This document shows positions 9,243 to 16,598 of a DNA stretch of 64,000 bases, in pieces (the stretch's first letter is position 1; every line of letters starts with the position of its first letter). The stretch spans positions 522,867-586,866 of the forward strand of contig NZ_ATZF01000001.1 in assembly GCF_000428065.1 (NCBI RefSeq), read 5' to 3'. Below the pieces are notes generated by a model. The model did not search any database and was not told the origin of the DNA. It saw only the letters and a list, made by a program, of their open reading frames with translations. Made by a program: the position numbers and the translations under genes. Origin of the DNA: Shimazuella kribbensis DSM 45090. GTDB taxonomy: Bacteria; Bacillota; Bacilli; Thermoactinomycetales; Thermoactinomycetaceae.

Positions 9243-9333
9243 GACAGGAGACTTGCCAATTCATTGGCATAGAGAAATGTTGGCGTTGTTCTCCTTGCGA
9301 GATGTTTTAGAACAACACTCTTTTTCTCCTGTC
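9243..9333 (-). ncRNA. Candidate three-helix leader RNA of nagA
   Basis: On the minus strand the last 91 bases before nagA can fold into a three-way junction of perfect helices: a closing stem of 9 bp (9325-9333 with 9243-9251), a second of 8 bp (9309-9316 with 9285-9292) and a third of 7 bp with a 2-nt turn (9263-9269 with 9254-9260). A Shine-Dalgarno-like AAGGAG lies inside the second helix region. I do not recognise it as a known riboswitch class. It could be a cis-regulatory RNA or a dispersed repeat; no ligand can be named. Confidence 0.4.
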
Positions 9334-9343
9334 TTTTCACCAC

Positions 9344-9682
9344 CTTTCAGAAGGATTCCAATGATATGTGTGGAATGCATATAACGGGAGAAAACTGTTC
9401 GTCTATAGACTTAGGCACTCCTTGTTCTTTGACAACTGTATCTATGGGGTTGTAGTAGGAAGTGCTCTACTAACGTAAAAGATACAAGCTATCGAAATGG
9501 TTCTGTTACCTTGGGAAATTTAGTACCTAATACAGTGTCTGTATCAGCATGCCTGATACAGAACGGGTAGCTGTCAATCTTCCCTGATGTAACATCAATT
9601 CAAGGTCAGAGTCGAAAGGCGTTCGCATGACTGGATAGTTACAAGCTCATCATTTCAATGGTGAGTCATTGACGATTTATCC
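9344..9682. other. Long intergenic leader between the EIIA gene and nagA
   Basis: About 340 bases separate EIIA from the nagA leader although the genes share a strand. It contains a 25-bp palindrome at 9538-9562 (10-bp arms, TCTGTATCAG and its complement) but no terminator with a U run and no second copy of the RAT sequence. A separate promoter or regulatory site here is plausible; I could not define one. Confidence 0.4.
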
Positions 9683-10168
9683 CTACTTTAATACAATCGA
9701 TAAAATTTGAGTTTTGCCAGCTTCCACTAATCCTGTTTCTAAAATCTTTTGTTCTTTCACTATTTCTCCATTGGTAATAACAACAGGAGAAATAGTGGAA
9801 TAGCCTGCGTGTTGAATTTTTTCCATATCAAATTCGATTAACATATCGTTTGTTTTCACTTCATCTCCGATTTTCACATGAGATGTAAATCCTTCACCAT
9901 TTAATTTTACGGTGTCTAATCCTATGTGAATAAGGACTTGTATTTGATTCTGATTTTCTAAAATGATGGCATGTTTTGTTTCAAATAGATGGATGATCTT
10001 TCCGTCAAACGGTGCTACTACTCTTCCGATCTTTGGTTCGATAGCAAGCCCGTCTCCTGTCATTTTTTGTGAAAATACAGGATCGGGAACTTGGTCCAAA
10101 GTCACAAGCGTTCCTGTCATAGGAGAGGCAAGTGAGAGTTTATTGGATGAAAACCATTTTGAAAACAT
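9683..10168 (-). CDS. PTS glucose-type EIIA domain protein
   Basis: 161 residues forming a single EIIA-Glc-type domain (cytoplasmic phosphocarrier). The phosphorylated His is in the block VLIHIGLDTVKLNG, with the partner His in the earlier HAIILEN region and the family's GEIVKEQ near the end. It accepts phosphate from HPr and passes it to EIIB of the permease encoded downstream, which has no EIIA of its own. ATG 10168 overlaps the antiterminator stop by one base (TGATG) and follows AGGAG, so the two are coupled. It probably also signals to the antiterminator's PRDs (inference from the BglG/LicT family). Confidence 0.92.
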   Translation of the reverse strand: MFSKWFSSNKLSLASPMTGTLVTLDQVPDPVFSQKMTGDGLAIEPKIGRVVAPFDGKIIHLFETKHAIILENQNQIQVLIHIGLDTVKLNGEGFTSHVKIGDEVKTNDMLIEFDMEKIQHAGYSTISPVVITNGEIVKEQKILETGLVEAGKTQILSIVLK

Positions 10169-11028
10169 CAGCTATCTTCTCCTTTTTGTATCAGACGATC
10201 AATATCAATGGAAAGCAATGCGATTTCTTCTTTATTTGGAATTATCTCCAATCGTGTTTCTATTAACCAAAATAGTCTCTTTGAGTATTCATAGGAAACA
10301 GGGAAGGTTGCTTCTATGGTTTCGACTAATGAAGTGTGTGTATTTGTAGTTAATTTGGAACGTTCGATTGCAAACCGAAAATTAGTAACAAATTGTAGAT
10401 ACTCTGGACTGTCTCGATCAATTGATTGATTTCTATCTTTTTCTATCATCTCGACAAAATCTGCTAAAAGACTAGCGAATGAAACGGTTCTATGAACCGG
10501 TATATAGTTAAGTGCAGAATGAATGTGTAGAGCCAAAAAACCAATTTCGCCTTCTGGAATCTCGATTTCAAATCTATCGGAAATCAGATCAGCGGCTTGA
10601 ACAGCTAATGAAAACTCTTTGCTGTATAAGGTTTTGATTTCAAATAAAAAAGGATTAACGATTTTGAGTCCATTTCGAATCCGGTACAAGGCGAATTGTA
10701 TATGATCAGGTAATGCAAGGTGGACATACTCGTTTATGTCGTCTGTAAATTCTTTAGAGATAAGACCAATTATTTCTTCTGATATCCCAAAAACATTTTT
10801 ATCCACTTGAGTGAGTAAATCTCGGTATTGTTCCAGATATTTTTCGTCTTCTAAATAGAACTTCTTTTCTACACGAGAGTCAGAATGAGGGATAACTGCT
10901 CCTTTTTTTTGTTGGAATCCTAACCCTTTGCCGAGTAAGATAGTTTCTTTCGTAGATGATGTGTCCTTAACCAGTACAACATTGTTATTGAATACATGAT
11001 TTACAATATATGTGTGATCTTTGTTCAT
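10168..11028 (-). CDS. BglG/LicT-family transcription antiterminator with two PRD domains
   Basis: About 286 residues: an N-terminal RNA-binding (CAT) domain of ~55 residues (VNHVFNNNVVLVKD, GKGLGFQ, KKGAVI) followed by PRD1 and PRD2, whose conserved phosphorylatable His residues appear in LPDHIQFA and LHIHSAL. Such proteins bind a RAT hairpin in the leader RNA and prevent termination, controlled by PTS phosphorylation of the PRDs. A RAT and terminator lie directly upstream, so the gene controls its own operon. ATG 11028 follows AAGGTG by six bases; ATG 11031 and 11049 are alternatives. The operon contents predict an amino-sugar signal. Confidence 0.9.
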   Translation of the reverse strand: MNKDHTYIVNHVFNNNVVLVKDTSSTKETILLGKGLGFQQKKGAVIPHSDSRVEKKFYLEDEKYLEQYRDLLTQVDKNVFGISEEIIGLISKEFTDDINEYVHLALPDHIQFALYRIRNGLKIVNPFLFEIKTLYSKEFSLAVQAADLISDRFEIEIPEGEIGFLALHIHSALNYIPVHRTVSFASLLADFVEMIEKDRNQSIDRDSPEYLQFVTNFRFAIERSKLTTNTHTSLVETIEATFPVSYEYSKRLFWLIETRLEIIPNKEEIALLSIDIDRLIQKGEDS

Positions 11029-11085
11029 CATCAACACCTTACTTTTCATAAATGATTAGAAGGGGATTACATCTAAAAATACATA

Positions 11086-11130
11086 TAAAAAGCCAAAAAA
11101 GACCTTTATGGAATAAGATCTTTTTTGGCT
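11086..11130 (-). terminator. Conditional terminator in the antiterminator leader
   Basis: On the minus strand a 12-bp perfect stem (arms 11119-11130 and 11091-11102, AGCCAAAAAAGA and its complement) is followed by a U run (11086-11090). Its 5' arm shares bases 11127-11130 with the RAT hairpin, so the two structures exclude each other. Confidence 0.85.
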
Positions 11131-11156
11131 TATGCCTGCATCACCAGTAACACGCC
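11127..11156 (-). promoter_or_regulatory. RAT (ribonucleic antiterminator) site
   Basis: The 30-nt minus-strand sequence starts GGCGTGTTACTG and ends GCAGGCATAAGCC. This matches the LicT/BglG/SacT RAT pattern (GG..TGTTACTG, loop, GCAGGCA...CC) at nearly every conserved place. It overlaps the 5' arm of the terminator by four bases, the classical arrangement. Binding of the antiterminator encoded next should let polymerase read through. Confidence 0.88.
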
Positions 11157-11158
11157 AA

Positions 11159-11173
11159 ATGAAAGCGTTTTAA
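11159..11173 (-). promoter_or_regulatory. Candidate cre (CcpA) site
   Basis: ATGAAAGCGTTTTAA fits the cre consensus WTGNAANCGNWNNCW at 14 of 15 positions. It lies about 13 bases downstream of the -10 box of the operon promoter, a position where CcpA would block transcription when glucose is plentiful. Confidence 0.6.
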
Positions 11174-11185
11174 TTTCATATTATC

Positions 11186-11214
11186 ACTATAATCTTTATC
11201 AAGACCTTTGTAAA
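11186..11214 (-). promoter_or_regulatory. Sigma-A-type promoter of the GlcNAc/PTS operon
   Basis: Minus strand: -35 TTTACA (11214-11209), 17-base spacer, -10 TATAGT (11191-11186). It is placed correctly to transcribe the cre-like site, RAT, terminator and operon in that order. Confidence 0.7.
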
Positions 11215-11361
11215 TCGCTTTATGGATGGCAATATTTCCATGTCTATTGTTTATATTGTTCAATAGTAAAGATATTATTTTATTAATTATAAATCAACTA
11301 CATGATATTAATATTAATTTTCTGTTAATTATTTATTATAAAAATTATTTCATTTATTTAG

Positions 11362-11390
11362 TTGACTAGATAATATACTTATCGTATAGT
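11362..11390 (+). promoter_or_regulatory. Promoter of the marR-MFS operon with an embedded palindrome
   Basis: -35 TTGACT (11362-11367), 17-base spacer, -10 TATAGT (11385-11390). The spacer contains the palindrome GATAA-N5-TTATC (11369-11383), a likely operator for autoregulation by the MarR protein encoded next (inference). Confidence 0.65.
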
Positions 11391-11457
11391 TAAACAGGTG
11401 AAATATTCAAGAGGTCAATTGTTTGTATCACGATACATATGAGGGAAGGTGGGGAAT

Positions 11458-11898
11458 ATGATGAAGGAAGCAGAATTGGAGGAATATACAGAGCGATTAC
11501 AGCAAATCTTTTTGCTTACTATGCGACGAATCAGCAAACAGACAACAGATTGCGAGCCCAAATTGACCGGGCCCCAATTTTATATATTACAGCTTTTGCG
11601 GAATGAGGGTCGTAGTACCGTTTCGAGTTTAGCCGAAGACATGTCTGTAAAACCAAGTGCAATCACAGCAATGATCGATAGACTATTAAAACAAGAATAT
11701 GTGTCCAGAGAACGTGATGAACAAGATAGAAGAGTAGTGTTTATCCAAATAGCTGAAGAAGGTAAAAAGGTTTTGGAAGAAACATTGCAAAAAAGGAAAA
11801 GTATATTGGTGAAGTATTTATCTCATCTCGAACGAGAAGAAATAGAGTCGCTTATATCCATATATGAAAAACTTTCACGTTTAGACATCAAGGAGTGA
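11458..11898 (+). CDS. MarR-family transcriptional regulator
   Basis: About 146 residues with the winged-helix core of the MarR family: TGPQFYILQLLRNEG, the recognition helix around VKPSAITAMIDRLLKQEYVSR and the wing ERDEQDRRVV. Proteins of this type usually repress a neighbouring transporter until a toxic ligand binds. The MFS exporter follows immediately, and a palindrome lies in the promoter spacer. ATG 11458 follows AAGGTGG; GTG 11449 and ATG 11461 are also possible. The ligand is unknown. Confidence 0.9.
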   Translation: MMKEAELEEYTERLQQIFLLTMRRISKQTTDCEPKLTGPQFYILQLLRNEGRSTVSSLAEDMSVKPSAITAMIDRLLKQEYVSRERDEQDRRVVFIQIAEEGKKVLEETLQKRKSILVKYLSHLEREEIESLISIYEKLSRLDIKE

Positions 11899-11903
11899 AC
11901 GAA

Positions 11904-13526
11904 TTGAATCAGGATACAGCAAGTTTGCCACTTACAGAGATGGAAAAGAATAAATCTGGAAATGGCTTACTAATTACAGGTTTGATTGTAGCCATGCTAT
12001 TTGCTGCATTGGAAAATACAATTGTTGGTACAGCGATGCCAAAAATAGTAGGTGCTCTTGGCGGATTAGAAATGATGACATGGTTGACAACAGCCTATAT
12101 GCTTACATCTACTGCCATTGTACCGATTGCAGGGAAACTCGCCGATTTATTAGGTCGAAGAATGGTTTACTTATCAGGGATTATTATATTTATCGTAGGA
12201 TCTGCATTATGTGGGATAGCCACAACAATGGATCAACTCATCTATTTCCGTGCTCTTCAAGGTCTTGGTGGCGGAATTATGATGCCGATGGCAATGATTA
12301 TTATTGGGGATATTTTTACTGGTGCTCAACGTGCTAAGTGGCAAGGAGTATTCGGTGGTATTTTTGCATTTGCATCTGTAGTAGGTCCGCAAGTTGGAGG
12401 ATGGATTGTTGATTCATTAAACTGGAGTTGGGTCTTTTATATAAATATGCCAGTTGGTGCTTTAGCATTTGTTTTTATTGCACTGGGCTTGAAAAGTCAT
12501 AAAGTTACTGGCCCCATTAAATTTGATGTTCTTGGTATGTTTACCATGTTAGTTGGTGTGGTGAGTCTATTATTGGCTCTCACATTTGGTGGGACAGAGT
12601 ATGCTTGGGGATCTTGGCAAATTATATCTTTATTTGTCTTGGCAATCATTGGATTAGTTGCGTTTATATTTGTCGAAAACAGAGCAGAAGAACCTATCTT
12701 ACCAATGCATTTATTTAAGAATCGAACCTTTACTTTATTAAATGGAATTGGTTTTTTCTTGTCACTCGGCATGTTTGGGGCAATTATGTTTGTTCCTTTG
12801 TTTATGCAAGGTATTGTCGGAATCAGTGCAACCGATTCTGGAATGGTCATGACGCCGATGATGTTTGCGATGATTCTCACAAGTATCTTATCAGGTCAGC
12901 TTGTTCGTAAAATCGGGATTCGTATACAAATGATTGTTGGTATGGCTATTGCATCTTTTGGATTTTACTTGCTATCAACGATGACAATAGAAACAACAAA
13001 GTTGCAAGCAAGTACAGATATGGTGATTTTAGGGTTGGGTATGGGCTTAGTTATGCCACTGCTTACACTCGCGTTACAAGAATCATTTCCAAAATCTGAA
13101 CTGGGTGTAGTTACTTCTTCCAGTCAATTTTTTCGTCAAATTGGTGGTACCTTTGGAATGACGATTTTAGGTACGGTAATGAATCAAAAATCATCTACTT
13201 TACTCACAGAACAATTGGTTCCAACTCTGGAAAAATTACCGCCTCAAGCACATGAGATGGTTGTCAAAATGGAAGACTTAGTTGCGAATAATCCTCAGGG
13301 TCTCTACTCTATGTTGTTGAGTCCAGAATCCATGAGTAAGATTCCTGCTACAATGCAAAACATGCTTGTTCCTATTTTAAAGGGTACATTGGTTGATACG
13401 CTTCAGATCGTTTTTCTTGTTGGATTAGCCTTTATCATTGCAGGATTGGCTTTTACTCCTTTTGTGAAAAATATCAAACTTTCTACCGAAGATAAGGAAT
13501 CGCCAGAAGAGAAAAAAGCTTCTTAA
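11904..13526 (+). CDS. MFS multidrug exporter, DHA2 (EmrB/QacA) family, 14 TM
   Basis: About 540 residues with the 14-helix drug:H+ antiporter layout. Motif A (GKLADLLGRR), motif C-like GPQVGGWIVD followed by NWSWVFYINMPVG, and motif D1 (LENTIVGTAMPKI) mark the DHA2 family. It pumps hydrophobic or cationic toxicants out of the cell. TTG 11904 is chosen because AAGGAG lies eight bases upstream; GTG 11895 overlaps the marR stop but lies inside that ribosome binding site. It forms an operon with marR. Confidence 0.9.
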   Translation: MNQDTASLPLTEMEKNKSGNGLLITGLIVAMLFAALENTIVGTAMPKIVGALGGLEMMTWLTTAYMLTSTAIVPIAGKLADLLGRRMVYLSGIIIFIVGSALCGIATTMDQLIYFRALQGLGGGIMMPMAMIIIGDIFTGAQRAKWQGVFGGIFAFASVVGPQVGGWIVDSLNWSWVFYINMPVGALAFVFIALGLKSHKVTGPIKFDVLGMFTMLVGVVSLLLALTFGGTEYAWGSWQIISLFVLAIIGLVAFIFVENRAEEPILPMHLFKNRTFTLLNGIGFFLSLGMFGAIMFVPLFMQGIVGISATDSGMVMTPMMFAMILTSILSGQLVRKIGIRIQMIVGMAIASFGFYLLSTMTIETTKLQASTDMVILGLGMGLVMPLLTLALQESFPKSELGVVTSSSQFFRQIGGTFGMTILGTVMNQKSSTLLTEQLVPTLEKLPPQAHEMVVKMEDLVANNPQGLYSMLLSPESMSKIPATMQNMLVPILKGTLVDTLQIVFLVGLAFIIAGLAFTPFVKNIKLSTEDKESPEEKKAS

Positions 13527-13530
13527 TGGA

Positions 13531-13561
13531 AGTCCCCTCCATAAAAGGGGTCTTTTTTTTG
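13531..13561 (+). terminator. Terminator after the MFS exporter gene
   Basis: CCCCT and its complement around a short loop, followed by eight T residues (13553-13560), just downstream of the exporter stop. Confidence 0.75.
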
Positions 13562-13619
13562 AATAATCCTTTAAAAGGGGAGGGAAACTGGAGGGAAATA
13601 TAGTGAAAGAGGTTCTAAA

Positions 13620-13982
13620 ATGATTACTACTATTGCTACTATTGCGGTCTATGTAGACGATCAAGTCGCGGCAGAGAAATTTTGGATGCATAAATTAGGG
13701 TTTGTTCAAAAGGAAAAAAAGCAAATGGGGTCAGATGCTTATTGGATTGAAGTTGCACCTGCAAATGCACAAACGAATCTTGTTATTTACCCTAAATCGA
13801 TGATGAAAAATGCTTCAGATCATCAGCCTTCTCTTGTATTTTTATGCGAAGATGTGGAACAAAGTTATCAACAACTTCTCGCTAATGGTGTTGTTTTTTC
13901 AAGTAAACCACAAAAAATGCAGTGGGGAACTTTTGCGCAATTTTATGATAACGAAGGGAATGAATATCTCTTAAAGAGTTGA
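13620..13982 (+). CDS. VOC (glyoxalase/bleomycin-resistance fold) protein
   Basis: 120 residues with the paired beta-alpha-beta-beta-beta VOC pattern: VYVDDQVAAEKFWMHKLGF at the start and GTFAQFYDNEGNEYLL at the end, where the metal-site Glu normally sits. Members include glyoxalase I, dioxygenases and drug-binding proteins. The function here cannot be specified. ATG 13620 follows AAAGAGG. It stands alone after the efflux operon's terminator. Confidence 0.8.
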   Translation: MITTIATIAVYVDDQVAAEKFWMHKLGFVQKEKKQMGSDAYWIEVAPANAQTNLVIYPKSMMKNASDHQPSLVFLCEDVEQSYQQLLANGVVFSSKPQKMQWGTFAQFYDNEGNEYLLKS

Positions 13983-14134
13983 GAGGGCGTGACTTTTTTG
14001 TTTTAGGAACGTTCCTTTGAAGTGGAAAGAAAGACAATTTCAATAAGGCAATATATTCCTAAATATCGTGAAACATGTTGCTATTTCAAATTATTTGTCA
14101 TAATATTAGAATAGCTCCGAAAGGAGGGATGATA

Positions 14135-15064
14135 ATGGATCCCAAAAAAGCGCTAGAGGGATTTCGTGTCGATGCTTTGAAACCAAAAGAAAAACAACGA
14201 AACCTTTCTTTACCAAAAAAATCAAAACAAACTCACAAAAAGGGTAATGCTATCTTAATAATTTTATGTGCCAGCCTGATTGGTTTAACTACTGGAATTG
14301 GAAGTGCGTTTGCTTTTGGAGTTAAGGAGATGCAGCCAAGTTCATTACCACTAGATGAACCAACAGCCAAATCACATATCGAACAGAACGAACCTTCAGA
14401 AGAAACAAAATCCGACAAACGAACGGCTGAACTTTCACCTTTAAAACCTCCAATCGATGAACCAACAGCAAAGAAATTACCAATTGATGAGCCGATTATA
14501 GAAGGAGAAAAACCAGACGATTATTCTTCCGCCATTCAAAATAAAGAAACCACATCAAAAGAAACAAATAAACAAGACAAACCGAAGGAAGAAAAATCAG
14601 TAAACAATCAAACGAACAACCATTCTTCCTCTGAAACCCAAGGTAAATCGGATGGAAAGGCATCAAAAGACCAAGCATCAGAGAAAAAATCATCTACATC
14701 AAAAGAACCAACTTCTTCATCCCCTAAAGCAACAAAAGAAAAAGATATCCCAAAATCTAGCTCATCGGATGGGAATCAAAAATCTACAGATCCAGTTGTG
14801 CAGAAGTCAGATGAGAAACAAACAGTTACATCCAAGTCAGTGCCAGGTTCCATAGCAAATGAAAGTGATACGAGTACTCAAACAAACTCGAAAAGTATTC
14901 CTTCAGACCATGTAGCTGTTACTGAAACATCTGAACCTAAGACGAAGTCTGGAACTTTACCAGATACTGCTGGAGATGATTTAAATCATGCAGTAGCAAG
15001 TTTGGTCATTGTATGTTTTAGCATCGCATATTTGTTAGCAAAAAAAGAATCCCAAACTGAGTAA
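14135..15064 (+). CDS. Ser/Thr/Lys-rich surface protein with an LPDTA sortase-type tail
   Basis: 309 residues. A basic N-terminal region of ~40 residues precedes one hydrophobic segment (about 43-66, NAILIILCASLIGL...), followed by ~200 residues of low-complexity S/T/K/E/P-rich sequence with three D-E-P repeats (LDEPTAK, IDEPTAK, IDEPIIE). The C-terminus has LPDTAG, a hydrophobic stretch and a charged end (AKKESQTE), the layout of a cell-wall sorting signal. LPxTA is the target type of class D sortases such as B. anthracis SrtC (LPNTA). The start follows AGGAGGG by seven bases. No enzymatic domain is seen; its role is unknown. Confidence 0.65.
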   Translation: MDPKKALEGFRVDALKPKEKQRNLSLPKKSKQTHKKGNAILIILCASLIGLTTGIGSAFAFGVKEMQPSSLPLDEPTAKSHIEQNEPSEETKSDKRTAELSPLKPPIDEPTAKKLPIDEPIIEGEKPDDYSSAIQNKETTSKETNKQDKPKEEKSVNNQTNNHSSSETQGKSDGKASKDQASEKKSSTSKEPTSSSPKATKEKDIPKSSSSDGNQKSTDPVVQKSDEKQTVTSKSVPGSIANESDTSTQTNSKSIPSDHVAVTETSEPKTKSGTLPDTAGDDLNHAVASLVIVCFSIAYLLAKKESQTE

Positions 15065-15078
15065 ACTCAGGTTGTATT

Positions 15079-15117
15079 CCGAAAAACGATTCTGATATCT
15101 GGAATCGTTTTTTTGTT
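15079..15117 (+). terminator. Terminator after the surface-protein gene
   Basis: AAAACGATTC, loop, GAATCGTTTT and a run of T residues, 15 bases past the stop codon. Confidence 0.8.
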
Positions 15118-15358
15118 ATGAAAAAGCATTTGAATTTATAAATCTGATGAAGGTGCAGGTGTGGTTAACATTTAGGAAAACGCTTTTGTGTTAAACATTT
15201 GTTTCCTAGAAGGCAAGGCCAAGGATTATTAACCAACAAAGAGAGTCCAATAGTACCTCGTTTATTTATATTCCCTATATTTTTAATTTAATGTAGAATG
15301 TAAACACAGAGGAAACACAATTTATTAGATTATAAAAATTTGAAGTCAGGTGAGGTTT

Positions 15359-15895
15359 GTGGAGTATATAAGGGATTATGTGATGTATGCATCTGTTTTT
15401 GGAGTTTTTGGATTTAGTTGGTTTGGCTGGGCACAAGAGAATCCACCTAAGAAATGGCGTATTCCACTTGGGATTGGTTCGGGAATATCCTTCATTATTG
15501 GACTAATTGGTATCTATTTAAGTATTCAAAACTGGGATGAGAGTAGTGCCCTATCACGTGATGGAGCATATTCCTCTTATCTCACCTTTGTCATAATAGA
15601 AGTCATTCTTGCAGCAATAGGAGGAATTCTTCTAACTCGATATAAGAAACAATCTTTTATTGCTCCTTGGATCTGTTTTGTTGTTGGTGTGCATTTTATC
15701 TGGCTAAAAGCAGTGTTTCTTGATGCCAGCCTTTATCTCCTTGCTATCTTGATGATTGGAATATCTTTGCTTTCTATTTACTTCTCCAAACGTACTTCTA
15801 TCTCCAACAGTGCACTTACGGGAGCTGGAGCTGGATTCGTACTCCTTTGTTTTGCAATCTCTGGTCTCATACGATACTTCTTGGTCCAAACATAA
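15359..15895 (+). CDS. Conserved membrane protein of unknown function
   Basis: About 178 residues with five or six predicted membrane helices (GFSWFGWAQ, the IGSGISFIIGLIGIYL region, VIIEVILAAIGGILL, two more, and a last helix near FVLLCFAISGLI). The early segment WAQENPPKKWRIPLG between helices is typical of an uncharacterised Bacillota membrane family. GTG 15359 is preferred (AGGTGAGG just upstream); GTG 15350 and ATG 15383 are alternatives. It is a single gene with no informative neighbours. Confidence 0.65.
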   Translation: MEYIRDYVMYASVFGVFGFSWFGWAQENPPKKWRIPLGIGSGISFIIGLIGIYLSIQNWDESSALSRDGAYSSYLTFVIIEVILAAIGGILLTRYKKQSFIAPWICFVVGVHFIWLKAVFLDASLYLLAILMIGISLLSIYFSKRTSISNSALTGAGAGFVLLCFAISGLIRYFLVQT

Positions 15896-16092
15896 AGTAG
15901 CAGTGAAAGCAATAGGGAAGAATCACACTAATGTATTCTCCTGTTTTTGTTCTTCAATCCGTTTGAAAATCGTGATTTGCAAATTGTAAAGAACATTCTA
16001 GAATATGACATTTTTCATTTTGTGAAACTAGATAATTATTTTCTATAGACTTGATTTTTTTGCTTTTTAGAAAAAATGTAAGGAGAAAAGAC

Positions 16093-16116
16093 CATCCGTC
16101 AAGGATGTTTTTTTTT
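16093..16116 (+). terminator. Short terminator-like hairpin upstream of tepA
   Basis: CATCC-GTCAA-GGATG followed by a T run (to 16116). It ends the transcription unit before tepA or acts in the tepA leader. Confidence 0.55.
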
Positions 16117-16161
16117 TACTTTGGATCATACTAAAGAAATGGAAAGAAAGGTGGATGCAAG

Positions 16162-16557
16162 ATGAACGAAGAGCCAGAAGTACAAGAAGAAACAAAAAAG
16201 AAAAATGTCATGCAGGCTATTCAACAACTGGGTCAGACCAATGTACCGCAGTTAGAATCAAATATTATTTGTTTGCCCATTATTGGTCAAATTGAAGGAC
16301 ACTTGGTAATGCCTCCACAAAATAAAACAACCAAATATGAACATGTTATTCCTCAAATCGTAGCCGCTGAGCAAAATCCAAAGATTGAGGGAGTTGTTTT
16401 GATCTTAAATACTGTCGGAGGAGACGTAGAAGCTGGTTTAGCAATTTCCGAAATGATCGCAACGATGAGTAAACCTACAGTTTCTATTGTATTAGGAGGT
16501 GGACATAGCATAGGAGCCCCAATTGCCGTTTCAGCAGATGTTTCTTTTATTGCCTAA
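16162..16557 (+). pseudogene. tepA: tepA 5' part: ClpP-like protease cut by an integrated element
   Basis: Codons 1-131 of TepA (YmfB), a ClpP-fold serine protease linked in B. subtilis to spore outgrowth. The fragment holds the oxyanion region ([10 protein letters not shown]) and the nucleophile Ser116 in GGGHSIGAP. It stops at TAA 16555, supplied by element DNA two bases after the 12-bp att core. The catalytic His and the rest of the fold lie 13.4 kb away at 29997-30329. The start ATG 16162 follows AAAGGTGG. Unless the element excises, no active protease can be made. Fused across the core, the protein would be 241 residues, the normal TepA length. Confidence 0.9.
16542..16553 (+). repeat. 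attL core of the tepA-integrated element
   Basis: The 12-base sequence TTCTTTTATTGC occurs here and again at 29984-29995. It spans tepA codons 128-130 and part of 131 (S-F-I-A). Confidence 0.85.
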
Positions 16558-16570
16558 TGTAAACATCAAA

Positions 16571-16598
16571 GAAAAAGCCTCTAAAATCAGGCTTTTTC
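16571..16598 (-). terminator. Terminator of the recombinase gene
   Basis: GAAAAAGCCT and its complement (arms 16571-16580 and 16589-16598) with a U-rich minus-strand side; it overlaps the recombinase stop at 16587. Confidence 0.75.

Noticed and set aside
9233-9343. N-terminal extension of nagA from GTG 9343
   Set aside because: The 37 extra residues do not resemble the family and the DNA forms three perfect helices; the open frame is probably chance.
15176-15191. GGAAAACGCTTTTG as a cre site before the membrane-protein gene
   Set aside because: It misses conserved outer T/A positions and no promoter is recognisable around it.
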